A DNA stretch of 64,000 bases from CADDYT01 sp035294125 (GTDB lineage Bacteria; Chloroflexota; Ktedonobacteria; Ktedonobacterales; Ktedonobacteraceae), in contig DATGLM010000084.1 of the NCBI GenBank assembly GCA_035294125.1, positions 327,651 through 391,650 of the forward strand, in the 5' to 3' direction. Below are positions 43,057 through 52,197 of this stretch, in pieces. Position 1 is the stretch's first letter; each line of letters opens with the position of its first letter. The notes beneath the pieces were generated by a model. The model saw only the letters and a list, made by a program, of their open reading frames with translations, did no database searches and was not told the origin of the DNA. A program made the position numbers and the translations under genes.

Positions 43057-44046
43057 ATGTCAGATGCGCGTTTTGAGCAATCGGGTACCAAAGAGCGCAA
43101 CCTGGGGTTGGAACTGGTGCGTGTGACTGAAGCGGCGGCCTTAAGCGCGGGCCGCTGGATGGGCAAAGGCAACAAGGAGATGGTCGATCAGGCCGCCGTA
43201 GATGCCATGCGCCAGGCCGTGGAAGCTGTTGATATGGATGGTGTTGTGGTCATCGGCGAGGGGGAAAAAGACGAAGCCCCTATGCTCTACGTTGGCGAGC
43301 ACATAGGAAACGGCTTGCCGCCAGAAGTCGATGTGGCAGTCGACCCGGTTGACGGGACGCGCTTGCTCGCGCTTGGCCTGCCCGGCGCGCTTGCGGTGAT
43401 CGCTACTGCTGAACGAGGCTCGATGTACAAGGCCCCTCCCGGCGTTTTCTATATGGAAAAGATTGCCGTTGGCCCGGCGGCGCGCAATGCTATCGATATC
43501 AATGCCCCCGTCGCCGTCAACCTCGATCGGATAGCGCGAGCGAAAAGCGCGCGCATCGAAGATCTGACCGTTGTCGTGCTCGACCGCCCGCGCCACCAGG
43601 AGCTGATCCGGCAGATTCGGGAGGCAGGGGCACGCATTCGCCTGATTACCGATGGCGACGTGGCGGCAGGCATTCAAGCGGCAATGGAAGACTACACCGG
43701 CATCGATGTCCTGATGGGAACAGGCGGCGCGCCCGAAGCGGTGCTGGCGGCGGCAGCCATCAAATGTGTGGGCGGCGAAATTCAATGCAAAATCTGGCCG
43801 CGCAGCGACGAGGAACGTGAAAAGCTGAAGGCCGAAGGGATCGATCTCAACCAGGTCTTCCGTACAGATGACCTCGTAAAAGGCAATGACGTCTCATTCG
43901 CCGCCACCGGCATCACCAAAGGGGAGTTGCTCGACGGCGTCTACTACTATGGCTGGGGCGCACGCACCAATTCCGTCATGATGCGCTCGCGTTCCGGCAC
44001 GATTCGCTACATCCAGTCCCGCCACAAATGGCGCAACGGGCATTAA
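43057..44046 (+). CDS. glpX: fructose-1,6-bisphosphatase class II
   Basis: This 329-residue gluconeogenic enzyme hydrolyses fructose 1,6-bisphosphate; in some lineages it also acts on sedoheptulose bisphosphate. Metal and substrate motifs of the class are clear: MGKGNKEMVDQAAVDAMR, VVVIGEGEKDEAPMLYVGE, VDVAVDPVDGTRLLALGLPG, LITDGDVAAGIQ, DVLMGTGGAPEAVLAAAAIK. AAGGAGGGC precedes the ATG. It is convergent with the isocitrate dehydrogenase gene across a 33-bp inverted repeat. Confidence 0.97.
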   Translation: MSDARFEQSGTKERNLGLELVRVTEAAALSAGRWMGKGNKEMVDQAAVDAMRQAVEAVDMDGVVVIGEGEKDEAPMLYVGEHIGNGLPPEVDVAVDPVDGTRLLALGLPGALAVIATAERGSMYKAPPGVFYMEKIAVGPAARNAIDINAPVAVNLDRIARAKSARIEDLTVVVLDRPRHQELIRQIREAGARIRLITDGDVAAGIQAAMEDYTGIDVLMGTGGAPEAVLAAAAIKCVGGEIQCKIWPRSDEEREKLKAEGIDLNQVFRTDDLVKGNDVSFAATGITKGELLDGVYYYGWGARTNSVMMRSRSGTIRYIQSRHKWRNGH

Positions 44047-44117
44047 CGAATAGAGCGAGCAGCCGGTGCGGCAAATATCCCGGCATTTGCCGCACCGGCC
44101 GCTCGCTCTATTCGTTA
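44044..44117. terminator. 33-bp inverted repeat between glpX and icd
   Basis: The arms 44044-44076 and 44085-44117 pair with one mismatch around an 8-nt loop, starting inside the glpX stop codon. It is a bidirectional terminator candidate for two convergent genes. There is no U-tract. Confidence 0.8.
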
Positions 44118-44127
44118 GCAATAACGG

Positions 44128-45213
44128 CTAGAACTTCTGCATCTTCTCAATGATGGCATCAGCCACTTGCGAGGTGCCGACGGCGGTGGGGTCGTCGGGG
44201 CGCGGCTTGAGGTCGTAAGTGACGTATTTCCCTTCGGCGATAACCCGCGCCATGGCCTTTTCCAGGCGGTCGGCGGCTTCGCGCTCACCGAGGTGACGGA
44301 GCATGAGCACGCCGGAGAACATCATCGCCATCGGGTTCACTTTGTTCTGGCCCGCGTATTTGGGTGCGCTGCCATGCACCGGCTCGAAGACGGCGTACTG
44401 GCTGCCAATGTTCGCGCCCGGCGCGACACCGAGGCCACCAATCAAACCGGCGGAGAGGTCGGAGATAATATCGCCGTAGAGATTGGGCAGCACAAGCACA
44501 TCATAGATTTCAGGCTTCTGCACCAGTTGCATGCACATATTGTCAACGATGCGGTCCTCAAACTGGATATCAGGATATTCTTTCGCGACTTCCTGGGCGG
44601 TTGCAAGGAACAGGCCATCGGAGTACTTCATAATGTTGGCTTTGTGTACCGCTGTGACCTTGTGACGGCCATTGGCGCGGGCATAATCGAAAGCGAACTT
44701 GACAATGCGACGGGAGGCGGCGACGGAGATAAACTTGATGCTGATAGAAGAGTCGTTGTCGAGGTGCGTGCCGGTGGTACGGGCGATCGTCTCGATAATC
44801 TCTTCCTGCGCGGGCGTCCCCCTCTGGAACTCGACCCCTGCATACAGGTCTTCCGTGTTCTCACGGACAATGATCAGGTCGATGTTCTCATAGCGAGAGC
44901 GCAGTCCCTGATACGATTTGGCCGGTCGCAGGTTCGCATAGAGATCGAGCTTTTTGCGAAGCGCGACGTTCGCACTGCGGAATCCTTTCCCGACAGGCGT
45001 GGTAATGGGACCTTTTAAACCCACTCTGGTACGTTTAATTGATTCGATTACTTCATCAGGAAGAACCGTGCCTTTTTTCTCTAAGACATCCAGCCCTGCC
45101 TGTTGCACATCCCACTCAAATTCAACACCCGTTGCCTCCAGAACGCGGCGTGTCGCTTCAGTGATTTCCGGCCCGGTTCCATCACCGGGAATTAACGTTA
45201 CCGCATACGACAT
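44128..45213 (-). CDS. icd: isocitrate/isopropylmalate dehydrogenase family, NAD-type isocitrate dehydrogenase
   Basis: This 361-residue enzyme oxidatively decarboxylates isocitrate to 2-oxoglutarate. It has LIPGDGTGPEITEATRRVLE, TTPVGKGFRSANVALRKKLD (substrate Ser/Arg loop), NLRPAKSYQG, IVRENTEDLYAGVEF, HKANIMKYSDGLFL (catalytic Lys), and NLYGDIISDLSAGLIGGLG with the metal Asp residues. Length and motifs match the mitochondrial-type and Thermus-like NAD enzymes rather than the longer E. coli Icd. The cofactor preference is inferred. It is preceded by topA on the same strand. Confidence 0.92.
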   Translation of the reverse strand: MSYAVTLIPGDGTGPEITEATRRVLEATGVEFEWDVQQAGLDVLEKKGTVLPDEVIESIKRTRVGLKGPITTPVGKGFRSANVALRKKLDLYANLRPAKSYQGLRSRYENIDLIIVRENTEDLYAGVEFQRGTPAQEEIIETIARTTGTHLDNDSSISIKFISVAASRRIVKFAFDYARANGRHKVTAVHKANIMKYSDGLFLATAQEVAKEYPDIQFEDRIVDNMCMQLVQKPEIYDVLVLPNLYGDIISDLSAGLIGGLGVAPGANIGSQYAVFEPVHGSAPKYAGQNKVNPMAMMFSGVLMLRHLGEREAADRLEKAMARVIAEGKYVTYDLKPRPDDPTAVGTSQVADAIIEKMQKF

Positions 45214-45315
45214 GAAAATCCTCCAAACAGCAGAGATACTTTTTCATCAGAGTCCATTTCAACTCTACAGAGATTATAACATAGGAATGGTAGCATAACT
45301 CCTGTGCTCTTCTAA

Positions 45316-45381
45316 AGAAATAGCATGAAGCAAGGAATCACCCCCTGGATCGAAGGCAAATCCTTGTTTCATGCTATTTCT
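45316..45381. terminator. 21-bp inverted repeat after topA
   Basis: The arms 45316-45336 and 45361-45381 pair with one mismatch across a 24-nt loop. It starts 5 nt after the topA stop on the downstream side and lies before the icd gene. Confidence 0.7.
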
Positions 45382-45385
45382 GACT

Positions 45386-47848
45386 TCACAGGACCGTTTT
45401 CCCGGTCGTCCTACTCCTGGTACTTCTGGTTGTCTTTTTCGCGCTGGCTTTGGTCGCGCGCGTCGATTTTTTCGCGCTAGAGGTCTTGCGAGATGAAGCC
45501 CGCGTAGCAGCGGTACGCTTTCTGCTAGAAGTCTTTGTCGCTGGCGCTTTTTCCTCTGTTGCCCCGGTTCCGTCAGCGTTTCCTGTGGTCTTCTTTGTGC
45601 GGCTCGTCGTTCTCGCCTTTGTGCTCATAGGAGCAGTTTCTGTTGCGCCATCCGCTGCGACGGCTGGCCTCCTGTGCGTCGCACGTGTGGTTGCGCCATT
45701 TTGCTGCGGCTTCTCCTCTGTGCTGCGCTGGGGCAGCACCACCTCTTGATAGCAGACGGCCTCCTGCCCGGGGCGTGGCACAACCATCAAACCACCGCAG
45801 TTGGGACAGGGTTCGGGAACCGGCTTCTCCCAGATGGCGAAGTTGCATGTGGGATAGTTGCTGCAGCCGTAGAAGACGCGTTTCTTCTGCCGCGTCTTGC
45901 GCTCCACAAGATCGCCGCCGCACTGTGGGCAGAGCGCGCCAGTCTTATTGACGATGGAGCGGCGATAGCTGCACTCAGGGAAGCCGGAGCAGGAGATGAA
46001 GCGGCCAAAGCGTCCAGTGCGGATCACCAGGTTGCGCCCACATTCGGGGCAGGTTTCGGCTATCTCTTCCAGAGGCTTATCGACACGCTCCATCTCCGCC
46101 TCGGCGCGTTTCATCGCCTCTTTGAAATCGCCATAGAAACTATGCAAAAATTCACGCCAGGATTGTCTGCCCTCTTCCACATCGTCCAGCTTGCGCTCCA
46201 TCTCCGCCGTAAAGCTGATATCGACGATCTCCGGGAAATGCTTGTTCATCACCTCATTAACCGTCTCACCCAGCCACGTCGGGACGAAGCGGCGCTGTTC
46301 CTGCTCGACATAGCCACGATCCTGGATGGTGCTAATAATGGGAACATAGGTGCTGGGGCGACCGATGCCCTGCTCCTCGAGTTCTTTGATCAGGCTGGCC
46401 TCACTATAGCGGGGAGGCGGCTGTGTGAAGTGCTGCTCGGGTTTCAGGCTATGCAGATCAAGGACCTCGTTCACGCTCAGCTTCGGCAGTTGCTTCTCAT
46501 CTTCCTCACGCGGCCAGACAGCATAGAAGCCGGGAAACTTCAGGTTCGAGCCGTTGGCGCGGAAGACATATTGCGCGGCTACGATATCGACCCGTACCGT
46601 ATCGAAAACGGCAGCCGTCATGAAACTGGCGACAAAACGACGCCAGATCAGGTTATAGAGCTTGAACTGATCGCCAGAAAGATAGGGTTTGACGATCTGC
46701 GGGGTCAACGTGACATCGGTGGGACGAATGGCTTCGTGGGCATCCTGCGTTGTCGCCTTCGCCTTACCCGCACGCCCCTGCCCAACGTAGGGCTGTCCAA
46801 ATTCCTGCCCGATATACTGCTTGACTCTGGCCTGCGCCTCCTCCGAGATACGGGTAGAGTCGGTACGCATATAGGTAATCAAGCCCTGGTGGCCGCGCTC
46901 GCCCAGTTCAATGCCCTCGTAGAGTTGCTGCGCCAGGCTCATGGTCTTCTTCGGCTTGAAGTAGAGACGAGACGAGGCTTCTTGCTGCATGGTGCTGGTC
47001 GTATAGGGCGGGTTCGGCTGGCGGCGCTGCTCGCGCTCGTCCACTTTCAGTACTTTATACGTTGCGTCCTGCAAATCGGCTAGAATCGCGTTGGCCTCCT
47101 CCTGCGAAGAGATTTTGATGCGCCCCCTCTCGGCCTTCGGCGCTTTCGCCCCATTCTGCCCTGCCGCTTCCTCGCCTTCGCTCTCGTCAGCATTGAACGC
47201 TGCCATCTCGGCAACGCGTGTAATCAGCATGGCCTCGAAGCGTTGCGCCTGCTTCTGCTTGCTCAAAGTCGCGGTAATACTCCAGTATTCTTCCGGCACG
47301 AAGGCGCGAATCTCCGCCTCACGGTCGCAAATCAGGCGCAGCGCCACTGACTGCACGCGCCCCGCGCTCGTCCCAGACTGAATGCGCCGCCACAGTAGCG
47401 GGCTAATCTTGTAGCCAACGAGCCGGTCGAGCACACGCCGCGCCTGCTGCGCATTGAACAGGTCTTCGTCGATCTCTCGCGGATGGCGGATCGCATCCTG
47501 TACCGCGCCTCTTGTAATTTCATTGAAGACGGCCCGGCGCGGATGCTGCAAACCCAGGGTATGCATCAATGACCAGGCTATAAATTCACCCTCGCGGTCC
47601 GGGTCGGGTGCCAGGTAGACTTCTTCAGCCTTTTTTGAAGCAGCTTTGAGTTCATCAATCAGTTTATCTTTTTTCTCGATGATTTCATAGGCAGGCTCAA
47701 AATCCTTGCGCGTATTGACGCCAAGTCCTTTTTTGGGCAGATCGATGATATGCCCCATCGAGGCTTTCACCTCAAAGTCGCGCCCCAGAAATTTCTCAAT
47801 CGTTTTTGCTTTCGCAGGCGACTCTACAATAACCAGTTTCTTTCCCAT
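45386..47848 (-). CDS. topA: DNA topoisomerase I
   Basis: This 820-residue type IA enzyme relaxes negative supercoils. The Toprim domain has LVIVESPAKAKTIEKFLG and YLAPDPDREGEFIAWSL; the active-site tyrosine is in QGLITYMRTDSTRIS. The C-terminus carries three zinc ribbons (CPECGRNLVIRT, CPQCGGDLVERK, CPNCGGLMVVPR), then a tail of about 100 residues made of Thr, Lys, Ala, Arg and Ser that should be disordered and DNA-binding. In SYRRSIV the first ribbon keeps both Cys pairs. It has its own 3' inverted repeat. Confidence 0.97.
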   Translation of the reverse strand: MGKKLVIVESPAKAKTIEKFLGRDFEVKASMGHIIDLPKKGLGVNTRKDFEPAYEIIEKKDKLIDELKAASKKAEEVYLAPDPDREGEFIAWSLMHTLGLQHPRRAVFNEITRGAVQDAIRHPREIDEDLFNAQQARRVLDRLVGYKISPLLWRRIQSGTSAGRVQSVALRLICDREAEIRAFVPEEYWSITATLSKQKQAQRFEAMLITRVAEMAAFNADESEGEEAAGQNGAKAPKAERGRIKISSQEEANAILADLQDATYKVLKVDEREQRRQPNPPYTTSTMQQEASSRLYFKPKKTMSLAQQLYEGIELGERGHQGLITYMRTDSTRISEEAQARVKQYIGQEFGQPYVGQGRAGKAKATTQDAHEAIRPTDVTLTPQIVKPYLSGDQFKLYNLIWRRFVASFMTAAVFDTVRVDIVAAQYVFRANGSNLKFPGFYAVWPREEDEKQLPKLSVNEVLDLHSLKPEQHFTQPPPRYSEASLIKELEEQGIGRPSTYVPIISTIQDRGYVEQEQRRFVPTWLGETVNEVMNKHFPEIVDISFTAEMERKLDDVEEGRQSWREFLHSFYGDFKEAMKRAEAEMERVDKPLEEIAETCPECGRNLVIRTGRFGRFISCSGFPECSYRRSIVNKTGALCPQCGGDLVERKTRQKKRVFYGCSNYPTCNFAIWEKPVPEPCPNCGGLMVVPRPGQEAVCYQEVVLPQRSTEEKPQQNGATTRATHRRPAVAADGATETAPMSTKARTTSRTKKTTGNADGTGATEEKAPATKTSSRKRTAATRASSRKTSSAKKSTRATKASAKKTTRSTRSRTTGKTVL

Positions 47849-48049
47849 AGACCTTATTACCTGATCTCACAGAATTTCGAAGCGCCCCTGGCTTGCGCCA
47901 TGATGTGCCTCACTACTTACTTAGAACGTCAGTATACACTAGACTATTCCTCCTAAGTGCATAGAATAGCACATGTTGACAAGGGGGTATGCGGCAGAAG
48001 GATGTACTTAGCAGAAATTGGCGGTAGGAAAAACTGAGCCTTAGTACTC

Positions 48050-48078
48050 TTGACCAGCATGCATGGGCATGCTATGCT
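48050..48078 (+). promoter_or_regulatory. murT-gatD promoter with palindromic operator in its spacer
   Basis: TTGACC (48050-48055), a 17-nt spacer, TATGCT (48073-48078). The spacer is almost entirely the palindrome AGCATGC-ATGG-GCATGCT (48056-48073), a natural place for a repressor or MerR-type activator. Confidence 0.6.
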
Positions 48079-48126
48079 GAATGCATCATCGCAGAGAGTC
48101 AGGCTGGTTTGGAGGAACAAGACAGC

Positions 48127-49920
48127 ATGCCAAAACGAGGGCCATCACGAATAGGTTCGAAGGAAAAGCGCACACGGTGGCAGAAAAAGGAGGCAACGGA
48201 GGCACAAGACGCTACCGGGCCTTCGGCTGCAACAGGCCCACACAAAGCTGTCAGGCGCAGCTCACTACGCGCAGGATTAGCCGTCGTGGGAGGCCGGGCG
48301 GCGGGTGCTTTGAGCCGACGCCTGCACCTGGGCGGCGGGACAAGCATCGTGGGCGTCGTCGCCGAGCGCCTGTATCCAGGTATTGTGGATCACCTGGCAT
48401 CCCAACTGGAGTATGGCAGCATCCTGGTCACCGGAACGAATGGCAAAACTACGACCAGTGGTTTGATCGCTGCTATTTTGAACGATGCCGGGCTGCGCGT
48501 GTGGCGCAACCGCGAAGGCTCGAACATGATGCGCGGCATCGCCAGTTCCCTGGTCGTTCGCGCTCTACCCAACGGTCGCCTGCGCCGCTCAGGACGCGCT
48601 ATCTCTATTTTTGAGGTGGATGAGGCCGTTGTTCCCCGAGCCCTGAAATCGATCACTCCCCGCATCGCTGTCTTCACCAACCTCTTCCGCGACCAGTTGG
48701 ATCGCTTTGGTGAAGTAGACAGTGTGGCAACGCGCTGGCAAACAGCGATCCAGGCGCTGGCAACCGGAACGATGCTTATCCTGAACGCGGACGACCCGGC
48801 GACGGCGCAGTTAGGAAGAGAATACGCCGGTCCCGTCCTCTACTATGGCATTGACACCCCCTCCGTCGATCTGACCGGTCAGCAGGCTTCCGCTTCCCAG
48901 GGACAGCATCAGGCCATCGATACGCGCACCTGCCCGAAATGCGGCAGTGAATATAGCTACGATATGCGCTTCTACAGCCACATGGGGCACTATGTCTGTA
49001 CAAACTGCGGGCTGAGCCGCCCACAGCCTGATGTACGAGCCGTTCAGGTCGAGGCCAATGGCTTTGATCGCCTGCGCATACAGGTTGACACGGCAGACGG
49101 TCAGCAGTCAATCGTTGTTCCTCTGCCCGGCCTGTATAACATCTACAACGCTCTTGCTGCCATTGCCGTCGCGCAGGCCCTGCAAATCAGTTGGGAGCCG
49201 GTTAAAAGCGGCATAGAACAATTCAAACCCGTATTTGGACGAGGAGAGCGAGTGCAGGTTGGGGGACGAACCGTGCACCTGCTGCTGGCAAAAAATCCGA
49301 CTGGCTTCAATGAAGTGCTCCGCACCCTCTTCAGTACGGGGGCTGCGCGCAATGTGCTGTTCGTCCTCAACGACAACATCGCCGATGGACGCGATATATC
49401 ATGGATCTGGGATGTGGACCTTGAACGCATTGTCGGGCAGGTCGCTACACTGGTGGTAGGAGGGACGCGCTCCCTTGACCTTGCCCTTCGTTTGAAATAT
49501 GCCGGGATTGACGAGAAGGACATGACCATCATTCCTCCCTCGCCGCTGCGCTCGCTACAGCGCATCGTTGCGCACGAACGCGAGCGTGGCGGGGAGACAG
49601 GCAAGAGGAGCGCGACCAGACAGGCATATCGGGGCAAGTTTCTTCAGAGCCGCCGCGAGAAGCCACTGGAAGGCCCGGAGACGGCTGCCTCAAGCGGAGG
49701 AGTAGCGGCGGTAACGGCGGAAGCCGATGAGCCTGCACAGGTCACCGAGAAGACCACAAAACATGCCGGGATTGCCGAAGCGTTCGACAGCGCCATTCGA
49801 CAGACCCCGGTTGGTGAAACTTTGTTCGTGGTACCAACGTATACTGGCTTGTTAGAAATACATCGTTTGCTGGAGCAACGCGGCTTGACACCTCATTACT
49901 GGGAGGAACGGGACGAATGA
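48127..49920 (+). CDS. murT: lipid II isoglutaminyl synthase subunit MurT
   Basis: This 597-residue Mur-ligase-like protein forms with GatD the enzyme that amidates D-glutamate of lipid II. The ATP loop is GSILVTGTNGKTTTSGLIAA (about 100-118). The central domain contains the MurT zinc ribbon CPKCGSEYSYDMRFYSHMGH then YVCTNCG. The C-terminal DUF1727 domain has LLAKNPTGFNEVL and DGRDISWIWDVDLE. Unusually, about 75 residues of Arg/Ala/Glu-rich sequence (about 480-560) interrupt the end domain, and the N-terminus has an extra 50 basic residues. Its stop overlaps gatD by 4 bp. Confidence 0.94.
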   Translation: MPKRGPSRIGSKEKRTRWQKKEATEAQDATGPSAATGPHKAVRRSSLRAGLAVVGGRAAGALSRRLHLGGGTSIVGVVAERLYPGIVDHLASQLEYGSILVTGTNGKTTTSGLIAAILNDAGLRVWRNREGSNMMRGIASSLVVRALPNGRLRRSGRAISIFEVDEAVVPRALKSITPRIAVFTNLFRDQLDRFGEVDSVATRWQTAIQALATGTMLILNADDPATAQLGREYAGPVLYYGIDTPSVDLTGQQASASQGQHQAIDTRTCPKCGSEYSYDMRFYSHMGHYVCTNCGLSRPQPDVRAVQVEANGFDRLRIQVDTADGQQSIVVPLPGLYNIYNALAAIAVAQALQISWEPVKSGIEQFKPVFGRGERVQVGGRTVHLLLAKNPTGFNEVLRTLFSTGAARNVLFVLNDNIADGRDISWIWDVDLERIVGQVATLVVGGTRSLDLALRLKYAGIDEKDMTIIPPSPLRSLQRIVAHERERGGETGKRSATRQAYRGKFLQSRREKPLEGPETAASSGGVAAVTAEADEPAQVTEKTTKHAGIAEAFDSAIRQTPVGETLFVVPTYTGLLEIHRLLEQRGLTPHYWEERDE

Positions 49921-50810
49921 AACAGGGCATCTCTTCGCGTCTCACCCTTACCCTGGGCCATCTCTATCCCGAGCAGCTCAACCTGTATGGGGATCGCGGC
50001 AACATTCTGGTACTGCGCCAGCGCTGCGAACGACGCGGCATTACCCTGCGTGTTGTCGGCCTCGGCATCGGCGATGCTCTGGCCCCGGACGAGTACGATC
50101 TGTTGTTCATCGGTGGAGGACAGGACAAAGAGCAGGCACCCGTCGCGCAGGACCTGTTTGAGACGAAGGGCATCGGCCTGTGGGCGGCTATCGAGGATGA
50201 TATGCCCGTCCTCGCGGTCTGCGGCGGTTACCAGTTGCTCGCGCATTATTACCGCCCGGCCAACGGGCCTGATATGCGCGGTCTCGGTGTATTTGATGCC
50301 TGGACCATCCATAAAGGGTCGCGCACTCCGCGCTGCATCGGCAATATTGCCGTCAGTTGGAACGGCAGCACGCTGGTTGGCTTTGAAAATCACGGTGGGC
50401 GCACGTACCTGGGAACGGCCAAACCGCTGGGACGCGTGCTTAAGGGCTATGGCAATAACGCGGAAGACCATACCGAAGGGGCGGTCTATCGCAATGCCTT
50501 CGGCACCTACATGCACGGCTCGCTCCTGCCCAAAAACCCACACTTTGCTGACCATCTGATCGGGCTGGCCTTGCAACGTACTTATGGCTTTGATATGTTG
50601 TTTAGCGAAAGCGAGAACGAACTCGCAAACAAGAACGGAAAAGTAAATAGCAATGGCGCTCCACCACCGGAGGCGAAAGATTTTGATCCATCGGCAATTC
50701 TCACGCCTCTCGATGATCGGCTGGAATGGGAGGCCCACGCGGCAATGCTCGAACGCATGGGATTACAAAAAGCGGCGGTGAGCGCGTTAAGGAATTATGA
50801 GACCAGGTAA
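49917..50810 (+). CDS. gatD: lipid II isoglutaminyl synthase subunit GatD (glutamine amidotransferase)
   Basis: This 297-residue class I glutamine amidotransferase releases ammonia for MurT. The nucleophile is Cys in MPVLAVCGGYQLLAHYY (about 100), and the catalytic His is in FGTYMHGSLLPKNPHFAD. LTLGHLYPEQLNLYGDRGNI is the GatD N-terminal motif. The C-terminus has about 45 additional residues. ATGA overlap with murT shows translational coupling. The pair is typical of Gram-positive-like envelopes and several Chloroflexota. Confidence 0.95.
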   Translation: MKQGISSRLTLTLGHLYPEQLNLYGDRGNILVLRQRCERRGITLRVVGLGIGDALAPDEYDLLFIGGGQDKEQAPVAQDLFETKGIGLWAAIEDDMPVLAVCGGYQLLAHYYRPANGPDMRGLGVFDAWTIHKGSRTPRCIGNIAVSWNGSTLVGFENHGGRTYLGTAKPLGRVLKGYGNNAEDHTEGAVYRNAFGTYMHGSLLPKNPHFADHLIGLALQRTYGFDMLFSESENELANKNGKVNSNGAPPPEAKDFDPSAILTPLDDRLEWEAHAAMLERMGLQKAAVSALRNYETR

Positions 50811-50836
50811 AGCATTCAACGACGAGGACTATCACA

Positions 50837-51472
50837 ATGAGTTTTGATCGGTCACAGCCACGCTGTTCTTTCTGCGGTCGTCGTCCGCCGGAGGTTGGGC
50901 GTATGGTGGCAGGCCCTGGCGCGGCATACATTTGTGATACCTGCCTTGAACTCTGCAATGAAATTATTAAAGAATCTACGCCTTTCTCGGCCAAAGCACT
51001 GGAACTGGCCTCGCGCCCGCCAGTGGTGATCGCCGCCCCAGAGGGACTTAACACCGCATATCGCGAGCAGCCGTACACACGCACCCCCTGGCGTACCGTC
51101 ACTGTAGAGCTGGAACAGAAGCAGCAGGGCATGCTCTTGCTGCTGCACCAGATCCAGTTTTTCGATGAGCACTTCGAGATTGACTATCTCTGGATGCGAC
51201 CGCCCTTGACGACAGGCTTCGCCTTTGTGCCGCGTATTATCTTCTTCGTAAAGGATAATACAGGCATGCAGTGGATGGGGGATCGTGGCGGCATGCTGTT
51301 AGCCCGGCCAGAGTTGGCAAGCGACCCCAATCACGCGGTCTATCAAGGCAGCGCCCGCTTCCGCCCTCTGCCCTCCAGTGACGCACACCTGCTGACCATC
51401 CGCGCCGCTGACCCACTGGGCCAATTTGAAGACGCTCCACCACGCCCCTGGCAGTTTGAAGTCACGCTCTAA
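50837..51472 (+). CDS. ClpX-type zinc-finger protein without an AAA+ domain
   Basis: This is a 211-residue cytoplasmic protein. Residues 9-45 match the ClpX zinc-binding domain: CSFCGRRPPEVGRMVAGPGA then YICDTCLELCNEII, with four Cys. No ATPase follows. The rest is a domain of about 150 residues rich in aromatic beta-strands (FDEHFEIDYLWMRPPLTTGF, RIIFFVKDNTGMQWMG) that I do not recognise. In ClpX this finger recruits adaptors and dimerises, so this protein might interact with ClpX clients or adaptors, which is inference. It starts 27 bp after gatD and is probably co-transcribed. It ends 2 bp from the convergent sigma factor gene. Confidence 0.8.
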   Translation: MSFDRSQPRCSFCGRRPPEVGRMVAGPGAAYICDTCLELCNEIIKESTPFSAKALELASRPPVVIAAPEGLNTAYREQPYTRTPWRTVTVELEQKQQGMLLLLHQIQFFDEHFEIDYLWMRPPLTTGFAFVPRIIFFVKDNTGMQWMGDRGGMLLARPELASDPNHAVYQGSARFRPLPSSDAHLLTIRAADPLGQFEDAPPRPWQFEVTL

Positions 51473-51474
51473 AC

Positions 51475-52014
51475 TCAGCAGCAATGGGGTTGGTAATCGA
51501 TGATACTGCCGAAGTGATCGAACTCGAAGTGGCAGCAGGTAAGTAGCATGTCTTTCAGCTTCTCCCTGGCTCGCTGCACCCGCGATTTCGCGCCGGAGCA
51601 GGACAGGCCCAGTTGCTCACCCATTTCTTTTTGTGTCAATCCTTCGTACTCCGTCAAAATAAGGGCTTGCCGGTAATCATCCGGCAGGCTGTCTACCATC
51701 GCTCGCACGCAGGGAATCAACTCGCGCACTACGTCATCAAGCGTATCCTCTACCGCCGGGAGCAGCAACGTATCCGGCAGATCGCTTTCCTTGCGGCGCG
51801 AGCGATAATAGTCGGCAATCGCGTTGCGCGCGATCTGGTACAGCCAGCTTTCCAGTCGCTGCTCGTCTCTGAGCGCATCAATATGCAGGTGAACCTTCAA
51901 AAAGACTTCTTGCAGGATATCCTCCGCGTTTTGCTCATCCGGCACGCGCCTGAGAATAAACTGCCTTAGCCTCCCATGAAAGCTCTCCCATATGGTTTCC
52001 GTTGTCGCAATCAT
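51475..52014 (-). CDS. ECF-type RNA polymerase sigma factor (SigZ-like)
   Basis: This 179-residue sigma-70-family factor contains region 2 only partially basic (RLRQFILRRVPDEQNAEDIL, then QEVFLKVHLHIDALRDEQRL, ESWLYQIARNAIADYYRSRR) and region 4 with a normal HTH (LPDDYRQALILTEYEGLTQK then EMGEQLGLSCSGAKSRVQRA). The C-terminus has several Cys and His (TCCHFEFDHFGSIIDYQPHC), resembling the metal-binding tail of SigZ. No anti-sigma gene is adjacent. ATG 52014 (GGGGG 6 nt before) is preferred over a TTG at 52029. Its target genes are unknown. Confidence 0.88.
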   Translation of the reverse strand: MIATTETIWESFHGRLRQFILRRVPDEQNAEDILQEVFLKVHLHIDALRDEQRLESWLYQIARNAIADYYRSRRKESDLPDTLLLPAVEDTLDDVVRELIPCVRAMVDSLPDDYRQALILTEYEGLTQKEMGEQLGLSCSGAKSRVQRAREKLKDMLLTCCHFEFDHFGSIIDYQPHCC

Positions 52015-52130
52015 AGATAGCCCCCGCAATTACTGCCCTTGCGAATTTTCCCCTCAGGGGATATGTATACTGATAGCATTGTACACTATTATTGACGGAG
52101 GTTGGGCAAAAAAGATGCACAAAGTAAGGG

Positions 52131-52171
52131 AGGGGTGCTGCCGTGTAACCGAGCCATGCGGCAGCACCCCT
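52131..52171. terminator. terminator-like hairpin after hpf
   Basis: The arms 52131-52143 and 52159-52171 pair over 13 bp (AGGGGTGCTGCCG core) around a 15-nt loop, 27 nt past the hpf stop on the minus strand. Confidence 0.6.
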
Positions 52172-52197
52172 TGCTCTCTATCTACGTACTCAGGAAG

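Noticed and set aside
45674..47083. 469-codon open frame antisense to topA
   Set aside because: It is the complement of well-conserved topoisomerase domains, with no ribosome site and no recognisable fold.
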